Virus record (IMG/VR): IMGVR_UViG_3300025121_000119
Span: 1-29,862 of that record
Origin: a virus
Direction: 5' to 3' (one strand)
DNA length: 29,862 nt
The notes under the pieces: model-generated
Databases searched by the model: none
Seen by the model: the letters and a program-made list of their open reading frames with translations, nothing else
What the model was told of the DNA's origin: nothing
Translations under genes and position numbers: made by a program
Shown: positions 8,044 to 17,582 of the stretch, in pieces
Layout: every line of letters starts with the position of its first letter
How positions within the stretch are numbered: the first letter of the stretch is position 1

Positions 8044-11000
8044 TTATATTTCGATAACTCTTGCCAACGCACTCAATCCATTTACTTCTCCCACAATATC
8101 TCCACATATTCTACCCCCGTCTTGCAAAGGGTAATGATTTCTCAAACTCCCAACTCCATCGGCTGTTGTATAGAATTTAATATTCCTAATTTGTCCTGCA
8201 AAACTATAACCTGCTGTTTGATTGGCGTGTCCAAAATTCATAGCATAAGTAGCATTAGCAACTGATAAGCTGCCAACAGGAGTTGTATCATTTCCTATTT
8301 CAACACCATCTCTCAATAAGTATATTGCTGTTCCAGTACCATAAAGAATATAAGAATGTGGTAAATCATCTAATGGATTTGCAACCGATGAAATAGCAAG
8401 ATAATTTGATGCTCCACCTGTGTTTAATGTTACTGTTATAAGAGCGTTTGCCTGGCTTATTCGAATACCGTAAGACACACCACCATTTTGATTTGCAAAT
8501 ATTCTTCGTCCTAATGAATAGTCATAAGAACTATTCAATATCATTTCCCATTCAATTCTAAATACACCTGTTTGATGTATATAATTAAAATCTGATACAG
8601 AACCAATGTTGTATAGCCAACTCGCAACGGTATTACTTAAATCACACCATAAATCTTTATGTCTTAAAACATTTGTATTATTGTTTATAATTGACACATT
8701 ATTAACTGTACCTTGCAAACCTGTTATTCTATCAGTCATTAAATCTTGTGCATTTTGTAGAGGTAAAGACATAAATGGAATTGTTCCTGCATAATCGGTA
8801 TAAATAATAAAGTTTCTTAAACTAAATTCAACTTGATATGAGCCACTTCTTAAAAGTGCGCTTGATGTTACTGCATTGGGTATATATGCACAAGCAACTA
8901 ATCCACTATCATAACCTACAACCCCTGTTGATATTACAGTTCTTATAACTCTTATATTTGTTCCATCGCCTTGAATTGTATAATGATATGGAACATTAAA
9001 ACCAATTGTTCCACCATTTGCATTATAGGCATATGTACCAGACCCGTTGCACCAGTATACTTGCATACTGGTTGAGTTTTGGATTAACATAAAGCCGAAA
9101 TTCGTTGTAGCATTTCCAGTATAAAATAATCTCTGTGTTGAAGAAACGTATCTAATATGTGTTAAATCGAATTGCATATTAAAAACACCTCCATTCATCC
9201 AACCCAATGTTGAAGTATCACCGATTGTAAATTGCGCATTAAGTGCTGGTGTTGCATTTGGTTTAAAATAAGCCCAATTTCCGTTTTCATTAATATCAAC
9301 CACAGTCAATGTTCCAGTCACAGTTCCATTTAATCCACCCACAATATCTTTTCCTATATTACCTCCATCTTGTAAAGGAAAATTATAAACTAAACCACTT
9401 GTATCTTGTGTATTATAAAATTTAACATTTCTTATTTTACCTCGCATTAAACTAACAGTTGTATAACCCCCAATAGTCCCAGCTAATGCAGCATTTCCAC
9501 TTGCCACTATTACTCCCGTCCAGGTTATTTTTCCATAACTTGTCGGCGTTGCACCATTTAAACCAGCCCATAATGTTACACCTGTTCCATCACCTATTAA
9601 TATTATTTTATAGGTTCCAATCGTAGTAAATAACGTCCAATAATTAACTGCTGGATATATATTAACTCCACCACTACCAAAATAACAATATAGTCTACCT
9701 GATGTTGTAGATTTAAATAAATACATCCCATTAGCGGCGGCTGCAATTCTCGTTGTAAATAAAATATCATTAACAGAAATCAATTGTTCAACAATACATT
9801 CTAATTCAATTCTAAATATACCTGTTTGATGTATCCAATTAAATGATGTAGCGTCTCCTATTGGACTTACTCTACCCAATGCACCTTCGGCTACACTTCC
9901 AAACTTGCACCAAGTATTCTTACTTTTCAATACATTTGTATTAGTATTTATTATTTGAACATTTGTTGCAGTTCCTATTAACCCACCAACTCTATCTATC
10001 ATTATATCCTGTGCATTTTGCATTGGCAAAGATAAAAATGGAATTGCACCTGCAGTATCTGAAAATATTTTAAAATCTCTAACATAACCATCTAAAAATA
10101 ATGGTGTTCCTCCACCACTAAATCTTAAAGGATAAGTAGTAACGGCTTGTGACACATAACCACCAGATGGACTTACATCTCCACTATCATAGAATATGCT
10201 ATCATCCTCATTATAAATTATGTAACGACATATAGACCCATCACCATAGCAGAGATATTTATAAACACTGCTAACTACTTGATTTGATGGTGGTCCAATA
10301 GATAAAATATTATTAGTAGTGTCACTCATTGTGAAATATACTCTTGGATTAGTTGTAACAAGTCTAAAAGCAAAGCCTGTATGGTTGTTATCAAATCCAG
10401 TTCCTATTAAACCATTATTATTTAAGTAATCAAAAGAATTTAATTTCATTGTAAATGAAATTCTAAATATTCCTGTGTGTATCCAAGCGAAAGTTGAGGT
10501 GGTGCCAAGTGATGCTCTTGCATCTACGCCATTAAAATATGACCAATTAGTTTCATTTATATCAACTACGCTCATGTCAGTTATTGTGGATGCTGTTAAA
10601 CCCCCTATTATATCTTTTGATATGTTGTTGGTGTCTTGAAGGGATGCTTGAAATACAAGAGTATTATTTTTTGTAATTTTAAGGTTGCGAAGGTAACCGT
10701 TGAAATAATACCCCGCTGAAGGATAACTTATAAAGAGACCATTTGTAGTATTTGTCATTCCAGTATAAGTCCCAGTCATAGAATTAGTTGTGGCCAATAA
10801 AACATTATTATTATATATTTTCAATCCATTTGCAGTTTTTGAACCATCATAAGTAAATTTTAAATGGTATAAAGTATTTAATGTTGTGGTATAAGATGCT
10901 AATATATATGATGCTGCATTAGAATTTAAACAGAAAAACCTTAATGTATTTGTGTTTACATTAAAATCTATTAGCCATTCAACGGTAGATGCTCCTTTAA

Positions 11001-11181
11001 ATATAATTCTATTATTACCACCCGAAATTATTGATATTCTTTTAAGGTCAAACTCAATAACAAAAGGCAAATCATTAATGCCGTCTGTAAATGAAAAGAT
11101 GTCTGCGTCTGCGTAGGAAATGTAACTGCTTACACCATTAAATTGGCTATATTGATTTCTTGATTTTAGGAGTTTAGACAT
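8044..11181 (-). CDS. Five-repeat LamG/concanavalin-like adhesin
   Basis: A 1045-residue protein composed almost entirely of five beta-sandwich repeats of about 200 residues. Each has a 'F.I..(T)GIFRI.(F/W/L)' start, a central strand series and a closing 'G.(I/V)R(N/D)(F/V)K(I/F)(Y/F)' strand of LamG type. The linkers alternate. After repeats 1, 3 and 5 comes a LQD..I..DI(I/V)G motif (for example LQDGGNIGKDIVGGLNG). After 2 and 4 comes an LPLQNAQDLMTDRITGLQG type, giving an A-B-A-B-A order. LamG domains bind carbohydrates, so a surface-glycan-binding adhesin or fibre tip is likely. The start overlaps the stop of the 218-residue gene by eight bases (ATGTCTAA), so it is translationally coupled. 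It is the last gene of a three-gene fibre operon. No enzymatic motif is visible. Confidence 0.88.
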   Translation of the reverse strand: MSKLLKSRNQYSQFNGVSSYISYADADIFSFTDGINDLPFVIEFDLKRISIISGGNNRIIFKGASTVEWLIDFNVNTNTLRFFCLNSNAASYILASYTTTLNTLYHLKFTYDGSKTANGLKIYNNNVLLATTNSMTGTYTGMTNTTNGLFISYPSAGYYFNGYLRNLKITKNNTLVFQASLQDTNNISKDIIGGLTASTITDMSVVDINETNWSYFNGVDARASLGTTSTFAWIHTGIFRISFTMKLNSFDYLNNNGLIGTGFDNNHTGFAFRLVTTNPRVYFTMSDTTNNILSIGPPSNQVVSSVYKYLCYGDGSICRYIIYNEDDSIFYDSGDVSPSGGYVSQAVTTYPLRFSGGGTPLFLDGYVRDFKIFSDTAGAIPFLSLPMQNAQDIMIDRVGGLIGTATNVQIINTNTNVLKSKNTWCKFGSVAEGALGRVSPIGDATSFNWIHQTGIFRIELECIVEQLISVNDILFTTRIAAAANGMYLFKSTTSGRLYCYFGSGGVNIYPAVNYWTLFTTIGTYKIILIGDGTGVTLWAGLNGATPTSYGKITWTGVIVASGNAALAGTIGGYTTVSLMRGKIRNVKFYNTQDTSGLVYNFPLQDGGNIGKDIVGGLNGTVTGTLTVVDINENGNWAYFKPNATPALNAQFTIGDTSTLGWMNGGVFNMQFDLTHIRYVSSTQRLFYTGNATTNFGFMLIQNSTSMQVYWCNGSGTYAYNANGGTIGFNVPYHYTIQGDGTNIRVIRTVISTGVVGYDSGLVACAYIPNAVTSSALLRSGSYQVEFSLRNFIIYTDYAGTIPFMSLPLQNAQDLMTDRITGLQGTVNNVSIINNNTNVLRHKDLWCDLSNTVASWLYNIGSVSDFNYIHQTGVFRIEWEMILNSSYDYSLGRRIFANQNGGVSYGIRISQANALITVTLNTGGASNYLAISSVANPLDDLPHSYILYGTGTAIYLLRDGVEIGNDTTPVGSLSVANATYAMNFGHANQTAGYSFAGQIRNIKFYTTADGVGSLRNHYPLQDGGRICGDIVGEVNGLSALARVIEI

Positions 11182-11830
11182 AGAAATTAGGAGTTTTTTG
11201 TTTTGTTGCTGTCTGAGTACTTTGATAATGCAAATCTATAAAAAATACAAATGGCTCATTTGGACTGCCACCAGTTATTGTTGGGATTGTTGTTTGAGTA
11301 TAATTTAGAGCCAAAACCCCATCAGGCTCTATGAGTGAAACATCAATGTGACTTGCATCTGTTGCCGCACTTGAAATCATGACTTCTTCAAGCCTATGTC
11401 CATATCTTGGAGTGGCATTTATGTCAATAGTATTATACGTTACAGTTATAATTTTTTCTGCATTAAAAGTATGAGCTGTCTGTCCATGTCCTTTACAATA
11501 TGTAAAAGCAAATGTTCCAACGAAATCTCCACTTATTGCAGTTCCATTATGAGACCAATGAACATGTGCATAAATATTTGTGCCAGGTACATAATCATGT
11601 GGAATATGAAATTCACAATCCATTTTATCTGCGGCACCATAAGCAAAACGCCTTACCGAACCACCTATAAATGTTGCAAGAGAAGGGGCATTTGCACCAC
11701 CAGTATCTGGCAATTGAAATCCTATCAAGTCTTTCCACCCATATGTTGGATTAACAGTATCTACTAGAATTCCATAACCACTAGCTTTATTTAAAACTAT
11801 ATTGTCAACAAATCTTTTTAGAAAACTCAT
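11174..11830 (-). CDS. Conserved phage structural protein of unknown role, fibre-associated
   Basis: A 218-residue protein with the signature of a widespread, uncharacterised phage family: GWKDLIGF near the start, CEFHIPHDYVPGTNIYAHVH in the middle (then WSHN), a mid-region FTYCKGHGQ, and a C-terminal FVFFIDLHYQST with KTPNFYV at the very end. From memory, family members occur beside tail-fibre genes in many phages and keep the HxDHDY..G..IY.HVHW segment. The His-rich motif may bind metal or stabilise a trimer, but that is inference. It begins 4 bases after the giant fibre stop, and its stop overlaps the LamG-repeat start, so it sits in the fibre operon. Possible roles are a capping, adaptor or head-decoration protein. 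Confidence 0.82.
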   Translation of the reverse strand: MSFLKRFVDNIVLNKASGYGILVDTVNPTYGWKDLIGFQLPDTGGANAPSLATFIGGSVRRFAYGAADKMDCEFHIPHDYVPGTNIYAHVHWSHNGTAISGDFVGTFAFTYCKGHGQTAHTFNAEKIITVTYNTIDINATPRYGHRLEEVMISSAATDASHIDVSLIEPDGVLALNYTQTTIPTITGGSPNEPFVFFIDLHYQSTQTATKQKTPNFYV

Positions 11831-11834
11831 AATA

Positions 11835-14800
11835 TTATTTTATATAATAGTTATTATTGTAAATTTTTAAATTCATTGTATCCCATTGTCCCAATGTTTG
11901 TCCTGTTTGCCCATTAATGGTTGACGGAGATGTCACAGCCACTGTTGTGCTTCCTGTATTAATGTTTACAATACTAATTTCATCAAATATCATTGTGTTT
12001 GCAAGTGGAAAAGTTATTGTTGAAGCTGTTGTGGAATTTACAAAAATGTTTTTTGCCCCAATCGTAACAGCTGTTGTACTTCCTGTATACTCAATAACTG
12101 AGTAATCCGCATATAGCATTCTATTAACTGTAGAATTTTGATACATGTACATGTAATATTGTCCTATATACATTTGTCCTTCAACCGCTGAAATTGTTGA
12201 CCCAGTGTAACTTCCATTATTCCAAGATGCAGGAGAAATTAATAAACTCAATAACGTTGTATCTGTTATCCACTCACTATCTGTTTGGAGATAGTTATAT
12301 AATTGCGAACTTCCAGTTGTTGTTGTAATAATTCTTTCAGTTGCGGCAGCCAAAGTTGTTGCTGATATATTTCCATTATCTGCAACGGAAAAATTTGCTG
12401 TTCCAGCACTGTTTGACACTTGGAAAGTAATGCTATCTCCTGTTATGACACTTGTTCCATGAATGTCGAATGTTGCTGATGGAATTATCGTATTAACTCC
12501 AACTGCAGTTAAGTTTTGATAAATGATTGAGTTGGTTATACTAGATGTGGAGTTAAAAACAGGAATATAATTTGTACTTCCAGACAAATTCGTATTAACC
12601 AAAGCCGTCCCATTTCCGTAAAACTCAGAATATATTGTTGTTGCTGTTGTAGAAGACAATGTTGAATTTCCTAATATGTTTAAATTACTAGCCGATAAAC
12701 TTGCATTAATAACAAGTTGTTGGTTGAGTGGATTAGAATTAAAAGTACCATATATCAAAGATTTTGAATAATCATTTAATAATGAACCCCTATCTTGATT
12801 ATCAACAAAAAATTGATTACTTCCATTGACTTGATTAAATCCAGCATAATATCCTATATATATATTATCTGAACCAGTATTTTGATAACCGCAATAACCT
12901 CCTACATAAACATTATTATCTCCAAGAGAATTATAACCAGCTTGAATTCCAACAGTTGTATTTGAATATCCTGATAAATTATAATGAAATGCATCTTTTC
13001 CAATTGCTGTATTTTGTCCCCCAACTGTATTTTCAAATCCTGTTGTTGCACCTATAAAAAGATTATCCATTCCTGATATATTATTATATCCTGCAGCGTC
13101 TCCAACAAATGTTAATTGACTACCATTAATATTATAATATCCAGCAGCATTACCAATAAATTTATTGTTTGCTCCATTAACATTTGAATATCCCGCTCTT
13201 CCTCCAATAAATATATTGGTATCTCCAACAGTTGTATTATAGCCTGCTAAATAACCAATCATTATATCTTGGTCGTATTGCGATTTTTTATTTCCTGCGC
13301 CATAACCAATTAATACCAATTCATTGCTATCTGTTGCATTCGCTCCTGCTTCATTTCCAATTATAACATTTCTTAATCCTGTTGTGATTCCTGAACCAGC
13401 AACGTTGCCTATTAATGTATTATCATTTTTTCCAATTTTTAATGATTGAGAATTTATAGAATAAGTAAATCCTGTGTCACCAGAAAATATGCCATTGTTA
13501 TTATATTGGACATTTGTATCTGAGCCACCAGGTATTGCAGGGGGAGATAAAGAAACTATTATTGTTTCAAGGGGAGTTCCGCCAGAAACAAAAGTTTGTG
13601 CACTTAATATTCCAATTATATTCCCACCAGATAATGAAAGATAATTTTCAAGATTTGTAATCCCACTCAAATCTACATTATATGCATTTAAAGTATCATT
13701 TCTGTTAAATGTTATTGTTGAACTATATAATGATGCCCCAGTCGTATAATAATTTGTATCACTTCCAGTAGTAGCAAAAATATCATATAGATTTGTTCCT
13801 CCACTTTGAAAAATTCCACTATTTAATGTGCTTGCAGATATATAACCATCCGCTTTTATAATTGATGTAGTAGTTCCAATAGCATTTATCCCTTCAATTA
13901 AATTCGTTACATTATCAGCGTTTCCAGTTCCATTTTTAATACTTAGTCCATCTAATTCAGCACTAATAATAATTTCGGGAGTTATACTATTGTTATAAGC
14001 CGTTTGAAGCGTAGCGGTTGTTATACCAGCAACCCCACCAAGTAGTTCGCCAAATTTACTAATTGGAATAAACTTAGCCTCAGTTGTTGATGATAAATTA
14101 CTTGCTCCTTTTTTTACAGATAAAATTCCAATTAAAATACCAGTGGTTGCTGCATTGGAATTTGTAATAAAAGTTTCTGTTTGTAACCCAGCAACAGCCT
14201 CAGTTAATGTATTATATAATGTTTGCCCATATTGAATATTCAGCATCCCTGTTGGATATTGAAATATTCTTTGATTTGTTGATTGATTTGGACCACCAGG
14301 TAACGAAATAATAACACCACTAACATCATATTTAGTTGGGTCAATAACATTAACTGCTCCACTTGTTCCCCCAGTTTGTGTCCTATAATAAAATGATGAC
14401 GGAGTAGTTGCAGTTAAATAAACACTACTTGGATTTAGTTGATTAAGTTGAAAGTTTATTCCAAGTCCCCATAATGTACCAGCTGTTTTACTAAATGTTA
14501 AACCAGTATATGGAATGCAAATAATTCCATCATTTATTAATTTAATTGGAGTAAACATATCTCTTAATTGAGATATTGGTGATATTCCAAAATCCGCTTG
14601 ATTATTTACATTAAGAATAGTTGACCTATCTGGATGAACTATTTTACCTAAATATATATTTTCTCTTCTTTGTTGAGGAGTTGGAAATATTACTTGCTGT
14701 GTTAATGTAGACGCACTCGTTATTAATAAATAAGTTGCATCTGCTGTTAAAATATTTGTACAAGTTAATCCTGTTTGTCCACTATAATTCACATAAATTA

Positions 14801-17519
14801 AATCTGGGGCTATTGCATACTCATAAGTGTTTTTAATTATCCACCCCTTTACTGGTGCAACATTAAAAGTGGTTGATAATACCTTTGTAATCCCAGAAAA
14901 TTCAAAAACGCCTGTAGAAGAGTTACTACCTAATAATGTATTTCTTTCTCTGTCAGTTAAAGATAATTGTATATTCTCATTTGAAATATCAACCAACATC
15001 GAAGCTGTTGTTGTACCCGTTGTAATTACTCTACCACCTTTATTTATCCTTGATGAATATCCTATATTATTTATATTATACTCAAAACCACCAGCCACAG
15101 AATCAGATAAAAAAATTGAAGCGCCTGGAGTTATCCCAGTTATTGTTAAATTTCTAACAATTCCAAATTGTGTAATAAAACCAACCTCTCCAATTGGAAT
15201 ATTATGTGTTGCAATACCAGATATTTCACTATCATCATAAGTAAAAACTGCATCAGCCAATGTTATTGTTGGAATTCCACTAAGTGCCCCATTAATATGA
15301 CATATATCACCATTATTAATTTGAGCCATAGTATTATTATAAACTTTAATAAGATTTTCTTGCCCAATATTGACTGTTACATCCATGTTATCTGTTAATG
15401 GATAATATGATAATGCATTATCACCTTCATCATAATATATTCTACCAGCAATAGGAATTGGGTCTAATGTATTAACAGCGAAGTCAATATATTGATTAAC
15501 ACAAATGGTTTCAGCACTAATAGATGTTGCTGAAAGTACCTCTAAATTAGAGACTCCAGAAACAGTTAAATTATTTAATGTGGCAGCTGAGATGTTGACT
15601 ATAGGGTTATTTTCTGTTCCCCCAGTATAAATGTTTAATCCTGGTTGAACTCTAGTAATATCTTCGCTTCCTTTTAGTTCAAAAACATCATATAAATTCG
15701 TACTTCCAGAAATAAATGTCGTTGCGCTTATTGTCGTAGCAGAAAAAACAGTTGTAGTTAATTGCCCCGTCATTGTATCGCCAGTAACGTTTATATACAT
15801 AGCATCCATTTGTGCTACTGTTTGATGAATGTCTGTATTTCCTGTATGAACTGTAAATACTGGTTCTAAAACAACTTCTTTTGTTGTGCCTGTTAATCCA
15901 GCTTCCCAACGCTGACTTGTTTCACTCCAAATTAAGCTGGCTGTTGTTCCAGAGTTTCTTAACACTTCAATTCCACTATCAACCATCAATGGAGCGGTAG
16001 TTCCAGTTTGATTACTATTAAGAGTAACAATATTATCTTTAACTTTTAAAGTTTCTGTATCAATTGTTGTAGCTGTTCCCATAATGGTAACATTTCCAGT
16101 AACCACAACGTTTCCATCAATAGTACCCCCACTTAAAGGAAGATAGTTGTTTAAATCTGAGACTAAAGCTAAAATCCCAGAATTATCTGGAAATTCAATT
16201 TCTCTACTTGCGGTAGCACTTGGAATAAGTACTGTATTAACTAATCCATTTTTAAATTTTATAGTTGGTTGGTTATAACTTAAATCATATTGTGTAAATG
16301 TAAATCCTCCACCCGAAGCAGAAGACATATTAAAACTAGTGAGATTTATATCGAAAGAATTTCCTGTTCCATCATTTACAGTCATTCCTACATTAGTTTT
16401 AAATTCTATCTGCCCAGCTGATTGAATATCATATTCAATATAATTATCAGCATCCCAATAAATTTTACTTGCACCATTATCAAGGTCGTTTTTATCAAGA
16501 ATTAAATTTACATTTGGACTCATATTAATGTTTCCAGACATAGTGCCCCCAGTCAAAGGAAGATAATTACTTAATCCAGCTATTCCACTTAAATTAACAT
16601 TATAAGCAGAAGGAGTATCATTTCTATTAAATGTTATTGTTGAACTATATAATGATGCCCCAGTTGTATAAAAATTATCTGTTGATATTCCACTCAATTG
16701 ACTCCCATCACCATAAAAAGTTGTTGCGGAAATTGTTGTTGCGCTTAAATAAGACAATGTTGCTGCTGAGATGTTGACTGTGGGGTTATTGGCTGTTCCT
16801 CCAGTATAAGTATTTAATCCTGGTTGGACTCTAGTTATATCTTCGCTTCCTTTTACATCAAAAATATCATATAGATTTGTGTTTCCAGAAATTATTGTTG
16901 TGGCTGAAACAATTTGTAATGAAGTATTTCCACTTGCAATAAAATCATTTACTGATGGAGATGCAACAAGATTTAAAATAGGTAAATTAGGAGTCCCTCC
17001 AGTTATAATATTTGTTCCTGGTTGAACTCTGGTTATATCATTTGTATCAGTTGTAGAAAAAATATCATATAAATTTGTAGAACCAGAAATAAACGTTCCT
17101 CCACTTATTACATCTCCAAATAATGTACTAGCAGTTAATAAATGGTCAATAGTAACACCTGTAAAATGTCCAATTGGAATAGAATACACAATTCCTCCAC
17201 TTGTTTGAAAGGCCAATTGGTTATCTATAAAGGTTCCACCAGTAGTAAAGGTATCTCCACTTAATTGAATTACAAATGATGTTAAATTAAAGGAAATATC
17301 AACTCCATCATTTCTTGATAATGTTACAATATATCCAGTATTAGTCCCCCCAGTAACATAATAATCATAAATTCCAGTAAGATTACTGCCATCTCCATAA
17401 TAAGTTGTAGCCGACATTGTTTCTGCAGATAATCCTTGCAAAAAATATGTATTTCCAGTAACAGTTCCTCCACTTAAATTTAAGAAACTAAGATTTATCG
17501 GCTTAATATAATTTCCCAT
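11835..17519 (-). CDS. Giant modular tail fibre protein (1894 residues)
   Basis: A Ser/Thr/Gly/Asn-rich fibre with many short fibre motifs. Residues 1-620 carry YYGDGSNLTGIY/FYGDGSQLSGI elements, LPLTGGTMSGNI and LPLSGGTIDGNV shaft repeats, and three NLYDIF-DITRVQPG modules. A fourth NLYDIF lies near residue 1245. Around 690-820 is a mixed beta domain (VNIGQENLIKVYNNTM, PIGEVGFITQFGIV). Residues 1370-1571 hold about twelve 17-residue repeats of the type IGxxAGYxNxxGxxNxF, like the coils of trimeric autotransporter heads. The C-terminus ends in the adhesin-like TINGQTGQTLGQWDTMNLKI. There is no S74 chaperone triad that I can see. The protein should be a long homotrimeric receptor-binding fibre. 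It is the first gene of a three-gene operon with its own CTATTTATT element. T4's long fibre subunits gp34/gp37 are 1289 and 1026 residues, so this one is larger. Confidence 0.93.
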   Translation of the reverse strand: MGNYIKPINLSFLNLSGGTVTGNTYFLQGLSAETMSATTYYGDGSNLTGIYDYYVTGGTNTGYIVTLSRNDGVDISFNLTSFVIQLSGDTFTTGGTFIDNQLAFQTSGGIVYSIPIGHFTGVTIDHLLTASTLFGDVISGGTFISGSTNLYDIFSTTDTNDITRVQPGTNIITGGTPNLPILNLVASPSVNDFIASGNTSLQIVSATTIISGNTNLYDIFDVKGSEDITRVQPGLNTYTGGTANNPTVNISAATLSYLSATTISATTFYGDGSQLSGISTDNFYTTGASLYSSTITFNRNDTPSAYNVNLSGIAGLSNYLPLTGGTMSGNINMSPNVNLILDKNDLDNGASKIYWDADNYIEYDIQSAGQIEFKTNVGMTVNDGTGNSFDINLTSFNMSSASGGGFTFTQYDLSYNQPTIKFKNGLVNTVLIPSATASREIEFPDNSGILALVSDLNNYLPLSGGTIDGNVVVTGNVTIMGTATTIDTETLKVKDNIVTLNSNQTGTTAPLMVDSGIEVLRNSGTTASLIWSETSQRWEAGLTGTTKEVVLEPVFTVHTGNTDIHQTVAQMDAMYINVTGDTMTGQLTTTVFSATTISATTFISGSTNLYDVFELKGSEDITRVQPGLNIYTGGTENNPIVNISAATLNNLTVSGVSNLEVLSATSISAETICVNQYIDFAVNTLDPIPIAGRIYYDEGDNALSYYPLTDNMDVTVNIGQENLIKVYNNTMAQINNGDICHINGALSGIPTITLADAVFTYDDSEISGIATHNIPIGEVGFITQFGIVRNLTITGITPGASIFLSDSVAGGFEYNINNIGYSSRINKGGRVITTGTTTASMLVDISNENIQLSLTDRERNTLLGSNSSTGVFEFSGITKVLSTTFNVAPVKGWIIKNTYEYAIAPDLIYVNYSGQTGLTCTNILTADATYLLITSASTLTQQVIFPTPQQRRENIYLGKIVHPDRSTILNVNNQADFGISPISQLRDMFTPIKLINDGIICIPYTGLTFSKTAGTLWGLGINFQLNQLNPSSVYLTATTPSSFYYRTQTGGTSGAVNVIDPTKYDVSGVIISLPGGPNQSTNQRIFQYPTGMLNIQYGQTLYNTLTEAVAGLQTETFITNSNAATTGILIGILSVKKGASNLSSTTEAKFIPISKFGELLGGVAGITTATLQTAYNNSITPEIIISAELDGLSIKNGTGNADNVTNLIEGINAIGTTTSIIKADGYISASTLNSGIFQSGGTNLYDIFATTGSDTNYYTTGASLYSSTITFNRNDTLNAYNVDLSGITNLENYLSLSGGNIIGILSAQTFVSGGTPLETIIVSLSPPAIPGGSDTNVQYNNNGIFSGDTGFTYSINSQSLKIGKNDNTLIGNVAGSGITTGLRNVIIGNEAGANATDSNELVLIGYGAGNKKSQYDQDIMIGYLAGYNTTVGDTNIFIGGRAGYSNVNGANNKFIGNAAGYYNINGSQLTFVGDAAGYNNISGMDNLFIGATTGFENTVGGQNTAIGKDAFHYNLSGYSNTTVGIQAGYNSLGDNNVYVGGYCGYQNTGSDNIYIGYYAGFNQVNGSNQFFVDNQDRGSLLNDYSKSLIYGTFNSNPLNQQLVINASLSASNLNILGNSTLSSTTATTIYSEFYGNGTALVNTNLSGSTNYIPVFNSTSSITNSIIYQNLTAVGVNTIIPSATFDIHGTSVITGDSITFQVSNSAGTANFSVADNGNISATTLAAATERIITTTTGSSQLYNYLQTDSEWITDTTLLSLLISPASWNNGSYTGSTISAVEGQMYIGQYYMYMYQNSTVNRMLYADYSVIEYTGSTTAVTIGAKNIFVNSTTASTITFPLANTMIFDEISIVNINTGSTTVAVTSPSTINGQTGQTLGQWDTMNLKIYNNNYYIK
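12807..13412 (-). repeat. Twelve tandem 17-residue repeats in the giant fibre
   Basis: About 606 bases encode units such as IGNAAGYYNINGSQLTF and IGGRAGYSNVNGANNKF. The unit period is about 51 bases. DNA copies are diverged, while the Gly, Ala-Gly-Tyr and Asn positions are kept, so selection is on the protein fold (a beta-roll of the YadA-head type). Confidence 0.85.
13660..13750 (-). repeat. Fibre DNA repeat R1, copy 1 (TTGASLYSSTITFNRND)
   Basis: It encodes YTTGASLYSSTITFNRND and then L.AYNVDLSGI. A 38-base run (13705-13742) is identical to 16627-16664. Confidence 0.85.
15571..15735 (-). repeat. Fibre module copy (NISAATL / DITRVQPGLN / NLYDVF)
   Basis: Similar to 16751-16910 over its length, including the near-identical cctggttgaactctagtaat stretch and tcttcgcttccttttag. 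A third copy is in the neighbouring fibre gene at 6185-6325. Confidence 0.85.
16582..16670 (-). repeat. Fibre DNA repeat R1, copy 2
   Basis: Second copy of the TTGASLYSSTITFNRND segment. The shared identical 38-base run is at 16627-16664, about 2.9 kb from copy 1. Confidence 0.85.
16751..16910 (-). repeat. Fibre module copy (NISAATL / DITRVQPGLNTYTGGT / NLYDIF)
   Basis: Best-matching partner of 15571-15735. A more diverged copy (DITRVQPGTNIITGGT, NLYDIF) follows at about 16981-17100. Confidence 0.85.
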
Positions 17520-17532
17520 TAATAACTTTTTA

Positions 17533-17541
17533 AATAAATAG
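17533..17541 (-). promoter_or_regulatory. Candidate late-promoter element before the fibre operon
   Basis: CTATTTATT on the minus strand, 13 bases before the giant fibre ATG. It is paired with an oppositely oriented copy at 17566-17574 in the same 63-base divergent gap. Confidence 0.5.
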
Positions 17542-17565
17542 TTCTAAAATCTTTTAAATTACTCT

Positions 17566-17574
17566 ATATTTATA
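17566..17574 (+). promoter_or_regulatory. Candidate late-promoter element, rightward
   Basis: ATATTTATA on the plus strand, preceded by CTCT, 8 bases before the ATG at 17583. Confidence 0.42.
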
Positions 17575-17582
17575 AAAATATT

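Noticed and set aside
14827-15240. 137-residue plus-strand open frame
   Set aside because: Antisense to the giant fibre. Its length comes from the Thr/Val-rich fibre codons and it shows no motif or leader.
12807-17100. CRISPR-like or diversity-generating-retroelement repeats
   Set aside because: Repeats are in-frame protein modules without uniform spacers, and no reverse transcriptase or adenine-biased template/variable pair is visible.
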